A stretch of 64,000 bases of DNA. Source: Sphingobacteriia bacterium (GTDB taxonomy: Bacteria; Bacteroidota; Bacteroidia; Chitinophagales; Chitinophagaceae). Under the pieces are notes generated by a model that saw nothing but the letters and a program-made list of their open reading frames with translations, was not told the origin of the DNA and searched no databases. The stretch's first letter is position 1; each line of letters starts with the position of its first letter. Both the position numbers and the translations under genes were made by a program. The stretch covers positions 1-64,000 of the forward strand of contig CANGTR010000004.1 of NCBI GenBank assembly GCA_947456855.1. Reading direction: 5' to 3'. Positions 28,642 to 38,082 of the stretch are shown here, in pieces.

Positions 28642-28649
28642 TAACTTTG
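28642..28649 (+). promoter_or_regulatory. -7 element TAACTTTG upstream of birA
   Basis: Exact TAnnTTTG 25 nt before the TTG start. Confidence 0.4.
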
Positions 28650-28666
28650 CCAAAAATAGTAATTCT

Positions 28667-29425
28667 TTGCCACGATTAGCTGTTAAAAGTATCATCGGTA
28701 ACTCCTTTACAGAATTATCCTCTGTAAGCAGTACCAACATTTATGCCATGGACAAGGCGCAAGCTAATTTGGCTGCTCATGGGGCTGCATTTTTTGCCTG
28801 GGAACAAACAGCAGGAAAAGGACAAATGGGCAAAACATGGTTGGCTAAAAAGAACCAAAACTGCTTACTCTCTGTTGTTTTAGACCCTTCTTTCCTTTCC
28901 ATCAACCAACAATTTGCATTAAGTGTGGCGGTTGCGCTGGCTGGATATGATTGTTTATCTGCATATATTCCCGAAGATTTAAGTATTAAATGGCCCAATG
29001 ATTTATATTTTCGTGACAGAAAGGCAGCAGGAATATTGATTGAAAACAGCTTACAAGGTAATAAATGGATTTGGGCAATAGCCGGTATAGGCATCAATGT
29101 TAATCAAACTGAATTTCCTGATCTAGCACAAAAAGCGGTATCGCTCAAACAAATCTCTGGGATTGATTACGATCCGCTATTAATAGCCAAAGCATTTTGT
29201 GGTTTTTTGGAAACTCGTTTCAATCAACTTAAAAACCAGGGTTTTGATGATTTATTAGCCTTGTTCAATGAGCGGCTTTATAAAAAAGGACAAACGGTGA
29301 AATTGAGAAAAAACAATATAGTGGGCAACTACCTAATTAAATCGGTTAACGAATTAGGAGAATTGGTAGTTGAAGCGGGAATTGAAAATCATTTTGCGCA
29401 TGGTTCTATAGAATGGATTGGGTAA
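28667..29425 (+). CDS. birA: Biotin--[acetyl-CoA-carboxylase] ligase
   Basis: TNIYAMDKAQ, FAWEQTAGKGQMGKTWLAKKNQN, SIKWPNDLYFRDRKAAGILIEN. Confidence 0.92.
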   Translation: MPRLAVKSIIGNSFTELSSVSSTNIYAMDKAQANLAAHGAAFFAWEQTAGKGQMGKTWLAKKNQNCLLSVVLDPSFLSINQQFALSVAVALAGYDCLSAYIPEDLSIKWPNDLYFRDRKAAGILIENSLQGNKWIWAIAGIGINVNQTEFPDLAQKAVSLKQISGIDYDPLLIAKAFCGFLETRFNQLKNQGFDDLLALFNERLYKKGQTVKLRKNNIVGNYLIKSVNELGELVVEAGIENHFAHGSIEWIG

Positions 29426-29461
29426 GCAATTTAGATGGTTATACTTTCGCAGAAATAAACA

Positions 29462-30517
29462 ATGATGTCTGAAATCAAACTCACTCAATTTTCGCATGGT
29501 GCCGGTTGTGGTTGTAAAATTGCTCCCGCTGTTTTAGAAACCATACTTGCTTCTTCGAGTGTGCAACCCAATTATCCCAATTTATTAGTGGGCAATAGCA
29601 GTAAAGACGATGCAGCAGTGTATGATTTGGGTAATGGAAGCGCATTAATTAGTACCACCGATTTTTTTGTGCCGATTGTAGATGATCCTTATCAATTTGG
29701 AAGAATTGCTGCAGCCAATGCTATTAGCGATGTATATGCGATGGGCGGAAAACCCATTATGGCATTGGCTATTCTGGGATGGCCTGTTGAAAAACTAGCA
29801 GCAGAAATTGCCAAAGAAGTAATTGAAGGAGGAAGGTCGATGTGCTTAGAAGCAGGTATTCCTTTGGCAGGTGGGCACAGTGTAGATACTACAGAACCTA
29901 TTTTTGGATTATCGGTAAATGGATTGGTAGACATTAATCATCTTAAACAAAATAATACTGCACAAAAAAATGATTTGCTTTTTTTAACCAAGCCATTGGG
30001 TGTGGGTATTTTATCTACTGCGCAAAAAAGAAGCTTATTAAGCGAAACTGATTTGTCCATTTTAATTCAACAATTGAATCAACTCAATAAAGTAGGCGAA
30101 GCTTTAGGAAAAATAAAAGGCGTGCATGCAATGACCGATGTAACTGGTTTTGGGCTGATTGGTCATTTGATGGAAATGGCCGAGGGCAGTGGGTTAGGAG
30201 CCAGCATTAACTATAGTAAAATCCAGATCATTGATGCAGCGAAGGAATATTTGAAACAAAGAATTGTGCCTGATGCCACTTATAGAAATTGGAATGCTTA
30301 TAGCAGTCAAGTAGGTTTTGAAAAAGGAGTTGATGTAATGCAAGCATTTTCTGTTTTGCCTGATCCACAAACCAATGGAGGAATTTTAATTGCAGTAGAT
30401 CCTTCTGCTGCAAATGAAGTTCAGCAAATATTTGCTGATTTCGGATTGGCTCATTTTTCAGAACCAATTGGTATACTTACTCAAGCAACAGAAAAAAGAA
30501 TCACCGTTGCTCTATAA
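29462..30517 (+). CDS. selD: Selenide, water dikinase (Cys form)
   Basis: LTQFSHGAGCGCKIAPAVLETIL, NLLVGNSSKDDAAVYDLGNGSALISTTDFFVPIVDDPYQFGRIAAANAISDVYAMGGKP. Confidence 0.96.
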   Translation: MMSEIKLTQFSHGAGCGCKIAPAVLETILASSSVQPNYPNLLVGNSSKDDAAVYDLGNGSALISTTDFFVPIVDDPYQFGRIAAANAISDVYAMGGKPIMALAILGWPVEKLAAEIAKEVIEGGRSMCLEAGIPLAGGHSVDTTEPIFGLSVNGLVDINHLKQNNTAQKNDLLFLTKPLGVGILSTAQKRSLLSETDLSILIQQLNQLNKVGEALGKIKGVHAMTDVTGFGLIGHLMEMAEGSGLGASINYSKIQIIDAAKEYLKQRIVPDATYRNWNAYSSQVGFEKGVDVMQAFSVLPDPQTNGGILIAVDPSAANEVQQIFADFGLAHFSEPIGILTQATEKRITVAL

Positions 30518-30559
30518 AAGAAGAAGTTCTACTATTTGCTTATGAGTAAGTGAAAGCGA

Positions 30560-30994
30560 CTAGAAAATCATATTGCCCTTGTTCTTAATTTGCTCATTGG
30601 TTAGTTCTGTAATCATTTGAACACCATTTAAATTGCGAATGGTTTGTTTGATCCAATTGCATTTTTCATCATCTACATAATCGTATTTCATCAACCACAA
30701 AAAATCCATGTGTTTGAATTCGGGCAATAAATATTCTCCGTCAAATTGATTTTGATAGAGATAATGAATAAGCGGCGAATGGTTTTCGGCAAACTGATAA
30801 ATAGAAAAATAATAGTTTCTTTCTTTTTTTCTAAGATGAATTTCAATATCTGGATTTAGCCTGAAATCGTAGCCCAGCATATTGTTGAGCTGCATGCAGA
30901 ACTGGTAATTTTTTACCGTAGCAGTAATACCCAACAAGCGGGTATCTTCAAAAAAGTCATCATTGATTTCATCAACATCCAAGCGCAGTTTCAT
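30560..30994 (-). CDS. IPExxxVDY family protein
   Basis: MKLRLDVDEINDDFFEDTRLLGI and LLPEFKHMDFLWLMKYDYVD. Confidence 0.75.
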   Translation of the reverse strand: MKLRLDVDEINDDFFEDTRLLGITATVKNYQFCMQLNNMLGYDFRLNPDIEIHLRKKERNYYFSIYQFAENHSPLIHYLYQNQFDGEYLLPEFKHMDFLWLMKYDYVDDEKCNWIKQTIRNLNGVQMITELTNEQIKNKGNMIF

Positions 30995-31003
30995 AAATCC
31001 ATT

Positions 31004-32647
31004 TTAAAACTCCAACTCAATTTTTTTCTCTTCGGTTCCTCTTTTGATAATTAATACCGTTTTATCGCCTTTTTTAAATTTCGATAAAGACTGCATATAA
31101 CTATTTACATCTACAAATTTGTACTCTCCCAATTGCAACAAAATATCTCCCGCTTGCAAACCTTTTTTCTCAGCCAATTTACCAGGGCTAACACCATCAA
31201 TACGCATACCAGTTCCCGAGTAACCGTAATCAGGTATAACGCCTAAACTAACTGTAAAACGGGTACTCCTACCCATTTGTTGTTCGGCAGTTTTTGTAAA
31301 TGCAATTTTACCTTTATCGTTGGTCTTTTCAATAATTGCATACACCATTTTGATAATGTCTTTTTCGCTGTCATATTGAATCTTATCCCAATCATCTGTT
31401 GCTTTGTGATAATCAGTATGACTTCCGGTAAATAAAAACAATACTGGAATATCTTTTCTGTAAAAACTGGCATGATCGCTGGGGCCACTACCTGCACTGT
31501 CTATCTTATATGCTAAGCCGCCAGCAACAGACGGTATTATAGTTCCCCAAACAGGCGAAGTACCATAACCACCAATGGTTAATTTTCGAGCGGTATCGTA
31601 TCTTCCTACCATATCCATATTGATCATGTAATTGGGCGTGATGGTAGTTGTTGGATTGTCCAACCAATATTTACTACCAAATAATCCCAATTCTTCTCCA
31701 GAAAAATGAATAATCAAGTAATTATTGGCCGAAGGCGATTTTTTCTGCAATAAACGAGTTAACTCCATCAAAGCAGCTGTTCCGCTTGCATTATCGTCGG
31801 CACCATTGTGAACATTATGACCAGTATCCAATGCATTTTTATCTTCGCCATAACCCAAATGATCATAATGGGCCCCTAGAATTACCGTATTGGCTGCATT
31901 ATTATCAATGTACCCTACAATGTTTCTGGCTTTGCGTATTTGCTCGCTGATAGAAATAGTTAATTCGGTAGCATAAGAAGCTGTTGCATCGTTCAGGTGT
32001 TTTTTTACTCCTTGCTTGGTTAAATAAACAACTGGTATTGCCAGTGGAGCAGTTTTATCGTTCTTGTTAAATTGAATATTATCTACTGTTGTAGCGCTAT
32101 TGTATAAAAACAAAGTTGTTGCTTTTTTAGAAGCAGCTCCGATCGCTTCTTTTTTGATGGCTTCCTCTATATCAAAATGAGGATTGGATTTATTTTCTTC
32201 TAACCACTCTGCTACATCTTTAAACCAAGGTTGATTGGCTTCACTCAAAGCCATTGCTGGATTTCCTTTCACCGATTTTAATGCACTAAATGCCAAGGGG
32301 AAATAATCATCTTGCAATTGCAATTTTTTTCCATCAATAGTTAATTGAGTACTCGGATTGATTTGCTTTCCTTCATTGATTTCAAATTCTTGCACAAAAC
32401 CATTGGATCCTTTTGGTTGAAGCCCTATTTGTTTGTATTGATCAACAATGTATTCCATTGCCATTAACTCTCCCTTAGATCCTGTTCTTCTGCCTTCTAA
32501 CTTGTCATCAGCCAAATACTGAACATGCTTTTTGAGATTGCTCACAATAAGTGTATTTTCTTTTTCTGCTTCTAGTCTCAGTTTTCGTTTGGATTGAGCC
32601 GTCAATAAAAAGGGTAAAACAAGCAAAATGGCCAACCATTTTTTCAT
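31004..32647 (-). CDS. M28 family metallopeptidase with C-terminal PDZ domain
   Basis: VILGAHYDHLGYGED, HNGADDNASGTAALMELTRLL, FSGEELGLFGSKYWL, GPSDHASFYRKDIPVLFLFTGSHTDYHKATDDWDKI; PDZ DGVSPGKLAEKKGLQAGDILLQLG. Confidence 0.94.
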   Translation of the reverse strand: MKKWLAILLVLPFLLTAQSKRKLRLEAEKENTLIVSNLKKHVQYLADDKLEGRRTGSKGELMAMEYIVDQYKQIGLQPKGSNGFVQEFEINEGKQINPSTQLTIDGKKLQLQDDYFPLAFSALKSVKGNPAMALSEANQPWFKDVAEWLEENKSNPHFDIEEAIKKEAIGAASKKATTLFLYNSATTVDNIQFNKNDKTAPLAIPVVYLTKQGVKKHLNDATASYATELTISISEQIRKARNIVGYIDNNAANTVILGAHYDHLGYGEDKNALDTGHNVHNGADDNASGTAALMELTRLLQKKSPSANNYLIIHFSGEELGLFGSKYWLDNPTTTITPNYMINMDMVGRYDTARKLTIGGYGTSPVWGTIIPSVAGGLAYKIDSAGSGPSDHASFYRKDIPVLFLFTGSHTDYHKATDDWDKIQYDSEKDIIKMVYAIIEKTNDKGKIAFTKTAEQQMGRSTRFTVSLGVIPDYGYSGTGMRIDGVSPGKLAEKKGLQAGDILLQLGEYKFVDVNSYMQSLSKFKKGDKTVLIIKRGTEEKKIELEF

Positions 32648-32682
32648 AAAATTGATTTATGCTGCAAATGTAAGCCGATGAA

Positions 32683-34869
32683 ATGAAATTCTGTTCCCGA
32701 TATCGTAACCAACTGCCATTGTATGCAGTTAGTTTTGCAGCCTTGTCTAAACAGCAATACCATATAGCATTAGTAGGAAACCCCAATAGCGGAAAAAGTT
32801 CGTTGTTCAATGCACTTACTGGACTCAATCAAAAAGTAGGTAATTTTCCGGGAGTTACGGTTGATAAAAAAACAGGCATCTATTCTATTATTAATGAAAA
32901 AGATACTGAGCTAATAGATTTACCGGGTACCTACAGTTTATACCCACGCCGATCAGATGAATGGGTGGCTTATAAAGTATTGATGGGTGCCGATACTGAT
33001 GTAAAAGCCGATATGGTTATTTTGGTAGCGGATGCCAGTAATTTAAAACGCAATTTGCTTTTTTGTAGTCAAATTGTTGATTTAAAAATACCAGTGGTCA
33101 TGGCATTAACCATGAATGATTTGGCTGCCAAAAAAGATATTAAAATAGATATTGCCAAACTCGAAAAAGAGTTAGGCATTCCTGTGGTAGCAGTTAATCC
33201 AAGAAAAAACAAGGGATTGGGTGATTTAAAAAAAGCCATCGCAAAACAAATTCTATCAAGTACTTCGGATTTCAATGCCGCTTCTTTAAAACCTGATTTT
33301 ATAGAAATAGAAAAACTGGCTCCTGCCGCTATAGCTGAAATGCAATCTTCCTTTCCTGCATTGAGTAAATATGCAGCCATTCATCATTTAATCAATTATG
33401 ATGAATTGCAGTCTGCTTCAGAACATGCAAGAATTGAAAGCATGGTAACCAAGCATCAATTCAATCCTACCAAAACGCAGGCAGAAGAAATTATGCAACG
33501 CTATACGCATATACGCCAGCTTATGAAGCAATGCGTAATTGAGCCAGGGCCATTGGACAAAAAAATGTACAGCGATAAAATTGATCAGGTATTATTGCAT
33601 CGTACATGGGGCTATGTTATTTTATTGGCAGTATTGTTTTTATTGTTTCAAAGTGTATTTGCACTGGCTACTTATCCAATGGATCTTATTGAATCGGGCT
33701 TTGCTCGAGTAAGCAGTTGGCTAACCATTCAATTACCCGATGCCTGGTGGAGCAATTTAATGATCAATGGATTTGTAGCTGGCCTCAGCGGTATTTTAGT
33801 ATTTGTACCGCAGATCATGATTTTATTTGGTTTGATCACCATGCTCGAAGACAGTGGCTATATGGCACGCATTGGTTTTTTAAGTGATCGACTGATGCGT
33901 AAAGTGGGCTTGAACGGAAAGAGTGTAATGCCCATGATCAGCAGTTTTGCCTGTGCAGTGCCTGCCATCATGAGTGCTAGAAATATTGAAAATAAAAAGG
34001 AAAGGCTACTCACTATTTTGGTAACGCCGCTCATGAGTTGTAGTGCGAGGCTACCGGTGTACACTATTTTAATTGCCTTGGTAATTGATGATCGTTATTA
34101 TTTTGGCTTTATCAGTTTGCAAGGTTTAGTAATGATGGCTTTGTATTTTCTCGGAACATTCATGGCGCTTTTTGTTAGCTATATATTGAAGTGGTTTATC
34201 AATATCAAAGAGAAAAGTTTTTTCATTTTAGAACTACCACTTTACCGATCTCCCCGATGGAAAAATGTAGGCATTACCATGGTGGAGAAAGCGCGCATAT
34301 TTGTTTCTGATGCAGGAAAGGTAATTATGATTATCAGTTTACTCTTGTGGTTCTTAAGTTCATTCGGACCCGGCAAAGCAATTGATCAAGTAGAAAATAA
34401 ATATGCTACAATGATTCAGGCTGCTCCAGCATCGAAAGATTCATTGAAGCGTGTTGCTTCAGCAGAAAAATTACAACATTCTTATGCCGGTATTTTGGGC
34501 AAAGCCATTGAACCAGCTATTGCACCTTTAGGATACGATTGGAAAATTGGCATTGCACTCATTACTTCATTTGCTGCCAGAGAAGTATTTGTAGGAACCA
34601 TGGCTACACTCTACAGTGTTGAAGCAGATGACGACCAATCGCTTCGCGCTAAATTACAAGCTGCTACCCACGAAGATGGACGAAAAGTTTATACCCTTCC
34701 AGCCGCATTGTCTTTAATGGTATTTTATGTTTTGGCCATGCAATGCATGAGTACACTCGCAATAGTAAAACGCGAAACCAAAACCTGGAAATGGCCTGCC
34801 TTTCAATTCGCCTACATGACGGTACTTGCTTATGGAATGAGCTGGTTGGTGTATGTGTTATTTAGTTAA
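32683..34869 (+). CDS. feoB: Ferrous iron transport protein B
   Basis: IALVGNPNSGKSSLFNALTGLNQKVGNFPGVTVDKK, DLPGTYSLYP, Gate domains and SCSARLPVY. Confidence 0.96.
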   Translation: MKFCSRYRNQLPLYAVSFAALSKQQYHIALVGNPNSGKSSLFNALTGLNQKVGNFPGVTVDKKTGIYSIINEKDTELIDLPGTYSLYPRRSDEWVAYKVLMGADTDVKADMVILVADASNLKRNLLFCSQIVDLKIPVVMALTMNDLAAKKDIKIDIAKLEKELGIPVVAVNPRKNKGLGDLKKAIAKQILSSTSDFNAASLKPDFIEIEKLAPAAIAEMQSSFPALSKYAAIHHLINYDELQSASEHARIESMVTKHQFNPTKTQAEEIMQRYTHIRQLMKQCVIEPGPLDKKMYSDKIDQVLLHRTWGYVILLAVLFLLFQSVFALATYPMDLIESGFARVSSWLTIQLPDAWWSNLMINGFVAGLSGILVFVPQIMILFGLITMLEDSGYMARIGFLSDRLMRKVGLNGKSVMPMISSFACAVPAIMSARNIENKKERLLTILVTPLMSCSARLPVYTILIALVIDDRYYFGFISLQGLVMMALYFLGTFMALFVSYILKWFINIKEKSFFILELPLYRSPRWKNVGITMVEKARIFVSDAGKVIMIISLLLWFLSSFGPGKAIDQVENKYATMIQAAPASKDSLKRVASAEKLQHSYAGILGKAIEPAIAPLGYDWKIGIALITSFAAREVFVGTMATLYSVEADDDQSLRAKLQAATHEDGRKVYTLPAALSLMVFYVLAMQCMSTLAIVKRETKTWKWPAFQFAYMTVLAYGMSWLVYVLFS

Positions 34870-35725
34870 AATACTCCCACAATAATTTACTCAATTGATT
34901 GGTAAGCACCCAAGCTTCATTGGAATTTTCCCAAGATTTATCTTGATTGTTCTTGGTACAAATGCAAAAAATATAACGCGCATCATCGGCATTTACATAA
35001 AGTACTTCGCTTCTGCTTGCATTCACTGCGCCGTTTTTACTGGCAACAAAAACACCAGCAGGTATTTGAGACAATGCTTGTTCGTCCCAATAATTTCTGC
35101 CCAAGAGTCGCAACATTTTTTCGCTGGCAGTATCATTCAATAATTTTTTAGTGGCGATCAATTCCATCAATTGCGCCATTTCTCTTGGGCTTGTTTGCCC
35201 CCATCCATATTGGGTTCTGTTGTTTTCTCTTCCTGGTGTTCTGCTATTTACCCTTGTAACAGATAACCCATTGGCTTCCATTAATTCATTGATCCTTGTT
35301 CCTGTTCCGGCCAATTGTTGCAACCATAAACTGGCGGTATTATCGCTGGTAGTGAGCATGAGCATGATCACCTTGCTCAATTCTATTTTTGCACTGTCTT
35401 TTAAATTACCAACCACATCTCCATCATCATAAAATAAATTCTTGGTATAAGTAAGTGTTTGATGATAATTCAATTCATGTTTATCCATCTTGTCCATTAC
35501 ACCAACTAGTATGGGAACTTTTACCATACTTGCAGTTGGAAACACCGTATCTGCATTAATGGCTACAACTCGATTGCGCTCGAGGTCATGCACATAAATC
35601 CCCACATCACCTTTGAACCCTTGAATTAATTCGGTTATTTTTTCAGTTAGCTTCTTATCGGTTTTTTGAGCCAGGCAAGAGAAGCTCCAGCAGATGGCAA
35701 CAATAAAAAAGAGGAATCTTTTCAT
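34862..35725 (-). CDS. Class A beta-lactamase-related serine hydrolase
   Basis: FPTASMVKVPIL (SxxK), TTSDNTAS (SDN), ASKNGAVNASRSEVLYV (K[ST]G position); signal peptide. Confidence 0.85.
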   Translation of the reverse strand: MKRFLFFIVAICWSFSCLAQKTDKKLTEKITELIQGFKGDVGIYVHDLERNRVVAINADTVFPTASMVKVPILVGVMDKMDKHELNYHQTLTYTKNLFYDDGDVVGNLKDSAKIELSKVIMLMLTTSDNTASLWLQQLAGTGTRINELMEANGLSVTRVNSRTPGRENNRTQYGWGQTSPREMAQLMELIATKKLLNDTASEKMLRLLGRNYWDEQALSQIPAGVFVASKNGAVNASRSEVLYVNADDARYIFCICTKNNQDKSWENSNEAWVLTNQLSKLLWEYFN

Positions 35726-35826
35726 AATAGAAATTGATTCCTCAAGATAAATATATTTTCGATCGACTAATCAATAACATGCACAATCACCAATATGCAT
35801 TTGACTTCTTGGATTTGCCATGCAAT

Positions 35827-36294
35827 TTAGATAGTAGCCCAGGCAGCTAAAATTTCTTCTGTATGGTTCTTGGTATCTGGTTTGTCGATGATTTTGCGAA
35901 TAATCCCCGCTTCGTCTATTAAAAAAGTAGTACGGGTAGTGCCCATATAGGTTCTTCCCATAAATTTTTTCTCACCCCATAAATTGTATTTGTCTACAAT
36001 TTTTTTGTCTTCATCAGAAATTAAAGGAAAAGGTAATTCATATTTTTCTTCGAACTTTTTGTGGCTTTTTACACTGTCTACACTCACACCCAATACTTGG
36101 AATCCTTTTTTAATCAAGGCACTGTGATTGTCTTTGAGGTTACAAGCTTGTGCGGTACATCCCGGCGTATCGTCTTTTGGGTAAAAATACAATATCACTT
36201 TCTTTCCCTTGTAATCTGCCAAAGAAATGGCTTTGCCATTCTGGTCTAACGCTTTTATTGCCGGTGCTTTACTGCCTTCTTTTAATACTGCCAT
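35827..36294 (-). CDS. bcp: Thioredoxin-dependent thiol peroxidase (BCP)
   Basis: KKVILYFYPKDDTPGCTAQACNLKDN. Confidence 0.95.
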   Translation of the reverse strand: MAVLKEGSKAPAIKALDQNGKAISLADYKGKKVILYFYPKDDTPGCTAQACNLKDNHSALIKKGFQVLGVSVDSVKSHKKFEEKYELPFPLISDEDKKIVDKYNLWGEKKFMGRTYMGTTRTTFLIDEAGIIRKIIDKPDTKNHTEEILAAWATI

Positions 36295-36337
36295 ATTGTT
36301 TTATTTGTTTTTAAGGGAAGGTTTGGCCTTCCCGCCT

Positions 36338-36345
36338 TACATTTG
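36338..36345 (+). promoter_or_regulatory. -7 element TACATTTG upstream of carB N-half
   Basis: Exact TAnnTTTG 27 nt before ATG 36365; GGGAAGG-TTTGG-CCTTCCC inverted repeat (36315-36333) just upstream. Confidence 0.4.
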
Positions 36346-36364
36346 TGCAATTTATTCAAATATC

Positions 36365-38011
36365 ATGCCTAAAGATCAATCTATTCAATCTGTTCTCATC
36401 ATCGGTTCTGGACCAATTATCATTGGGCAAGCCTGTGAATTCGACTATTCTGGCTCTCAAGCCGCTAGAAGTATTCGTGAAGAGGGGATAAAAGTAATAC
36501 TTATCAACAGTAATCCCGCCACAATTATGACGGATCCGATGATGGCAGACAAAGTTTATCTACTGCCATTAACTGCAGAAAGTATCGAACAGATACTTAT
36601 GGAGAACCAAATTGATGCCGTTTTACCTACCATGGGAGGCCAAACAGCACTCAATTTATGTAAGGAAGTAGATGAATTGGGCATTTGGGAAAAATACAAT
36701 TGCAGATTGATTGGAGTGGATGTTGCCGCTATAGATACTGCTGAAGACAGGGAGAAATTTCGACAATTGATGGTGAAAATTGGCATGCCAACTGCGCCTA
36801 GCCATGTTGCCAATAGCTTTTTAGAAGGAAAGGAATTTGCTCAACAGATTGGCTTTCCGTTGGTAATTAGGCCTTCATTTACTTTAGGAGGAACTGGTGG
36901 TGGATTTGTACATTCTAAAGATGATTTAGATGCAGCATTAGACCGAGGATTGAAAGCATCTCCTATTCATGAGGTATTGGTAGAAAAAGCAGTGTTGGGA
37001 TGGAAAGAATATGAATTGGAATTACTAAGAGATTGTAATGACAATGTGGTGATTATTTGTACGGTGGAGAACCTCGATCCGATGGGGGTGCATACAGGTG
37101 ATTCAATTACTGTAGCACCGGCTATGACCTTGAGTGACACTGCATTTCAGGAGATGCGCAACAAAGCCATTTTGATGATGCGCTCACTCGGAAATTTCAC
37201 TGGTGGCTGTAATGTGCAGTTTGCCTTGAATCCGGAAACCGAAGAACTCATTGCAGTAGAAATTAATCCAAGGGTGAGCAGGTCTTCTGCATTGGCTTCT
37301 AAAGCAACAGGATACCCGATTGCAAAAATTGCTGCTAAATTGGCCATAGGATACAGTTTGGATGAATTGAAAAATCAAATCACCAAAACCACATCGGCTT
37401 ATTTTGAACCAGCATTGGATTATGTTATTGTAAAAGTACCGCGTTGGAATTTCGATAAATTCAAAGGAGCCAATGATACATTGGGCCTTCAAATGAAAAG
37501 TGTTGGTGAAGTAATGGCCATTGGAAGAAGTTTTCCGGAAGCCTTACAAAAAGCCTGTCAGAGCTTAGAGAATGAAGCTGTAGGCTTGGGTTATTATGGT
37601 AAAAGTTTAATGAAAAGCGATGAATTGGTAGAGTACATTAAAACACCAAAATGGGATCGCATTTTTAGAATCAAAGATGCGCTGATGCAGGGCTCCACCG
37701 TTAAGTCTATTGCTCAAGCCACAGGTATTGATCGCTGGTTTTTATACCAAATTCAAAATATTTGTACACTAGAAAAAGAAATTGCTACCCATCATATTGA
37801 TAGTTTGCCAACTTCATTATTAAAAGAAGCCAAAAAAATGGGCTTCTCAGATATTCAAATTGCTAAAATCATGTCGGGCAATAGTACCGAAGATCAGGTG
37901 TACGAAAAAAGAAAATCATTGGGCATTACCCGTGTTTATAAAATGGTAGATACCTGTGCTGCAGAATTTGAAGCAAAGACTCCTTATTTCTATAGCAGTT
38001 TCGAAGGTTAA
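36365..38011 (+). CDS. carB: Carbamoyl-phosphate synthase large subunit, N-terminal half only (548 aa)
   Basis: SVLIIGSGPIIIGQACEFDYSGSQAARSIREEGIKVILINSNPATIMTDP; ends RVYKMVDTCAAEFEAKTPYFYSSFEG*, the boundary before the second ATP-grasp half. Start moved from 36227 to ATG 36365. Confidence 0.92.
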   Translation: MPKDQSIQSVLIIGSGPIIIGQACEFDYSGSQAARSIREEGIKVILINSNPATIMTDPMMADKVYLLPLTAESIEQILMENQIDAVLPTMGGQTALNLCKEVDELGIWEKYNCRLIGVDVAAIDTAEDREKFRQLMVKIGMPTAPSHVANSFLEGKEFAQQIGFPLVIRPSFTLGGTGGGFVHSKDDLDAALDRGLKASPIHEVLVEKAVLGWKEYELELLRDCNDNVVIICTVENLDPMGVHTGDSITVAPAMTLSDTAFQEMRNKAILMMRSLGNFTGGCNVQFALNPETEELIAVEINPRVSRSSALASKATGYPIAKIAAKLAIGYSLDELKNQITKTTSAYFEPALDYVIVKVPRWNFDKFKGANDTLGLQMKSVGEVMAIGRSFPEALQKACQSLENEAVGLGYYGKSLMKSDELVEYIKTPKWDRIFRIKDALMQGSTVKSIAQATGIDRWFLYQIQNICTLEKEIATHHIDSLPTSLLKEAKKMGFSDIQIAKIMSGNSTEDQVYEKRKSLGITRVYKMVDTCAAEFEAKTPYFYSSFEG

Positions 38012-38082
38012 ATTATTTTACAGTAAAAGGCAGCAATATAAAAAACACTTTACTTTGTAACTCCAAAGCACAATTACAACTT

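Noticed and set aside
32683-34869. Possible fused FeoA at the N-terminus of FeoB
   Set aside because: Only about 25 residues precede the G-domain; no room for an SH3-like FeoA domain
37147-37492. 66-aa and 102-aa minus-strand ORFs
   Set aside because: Shadows of carB N-half
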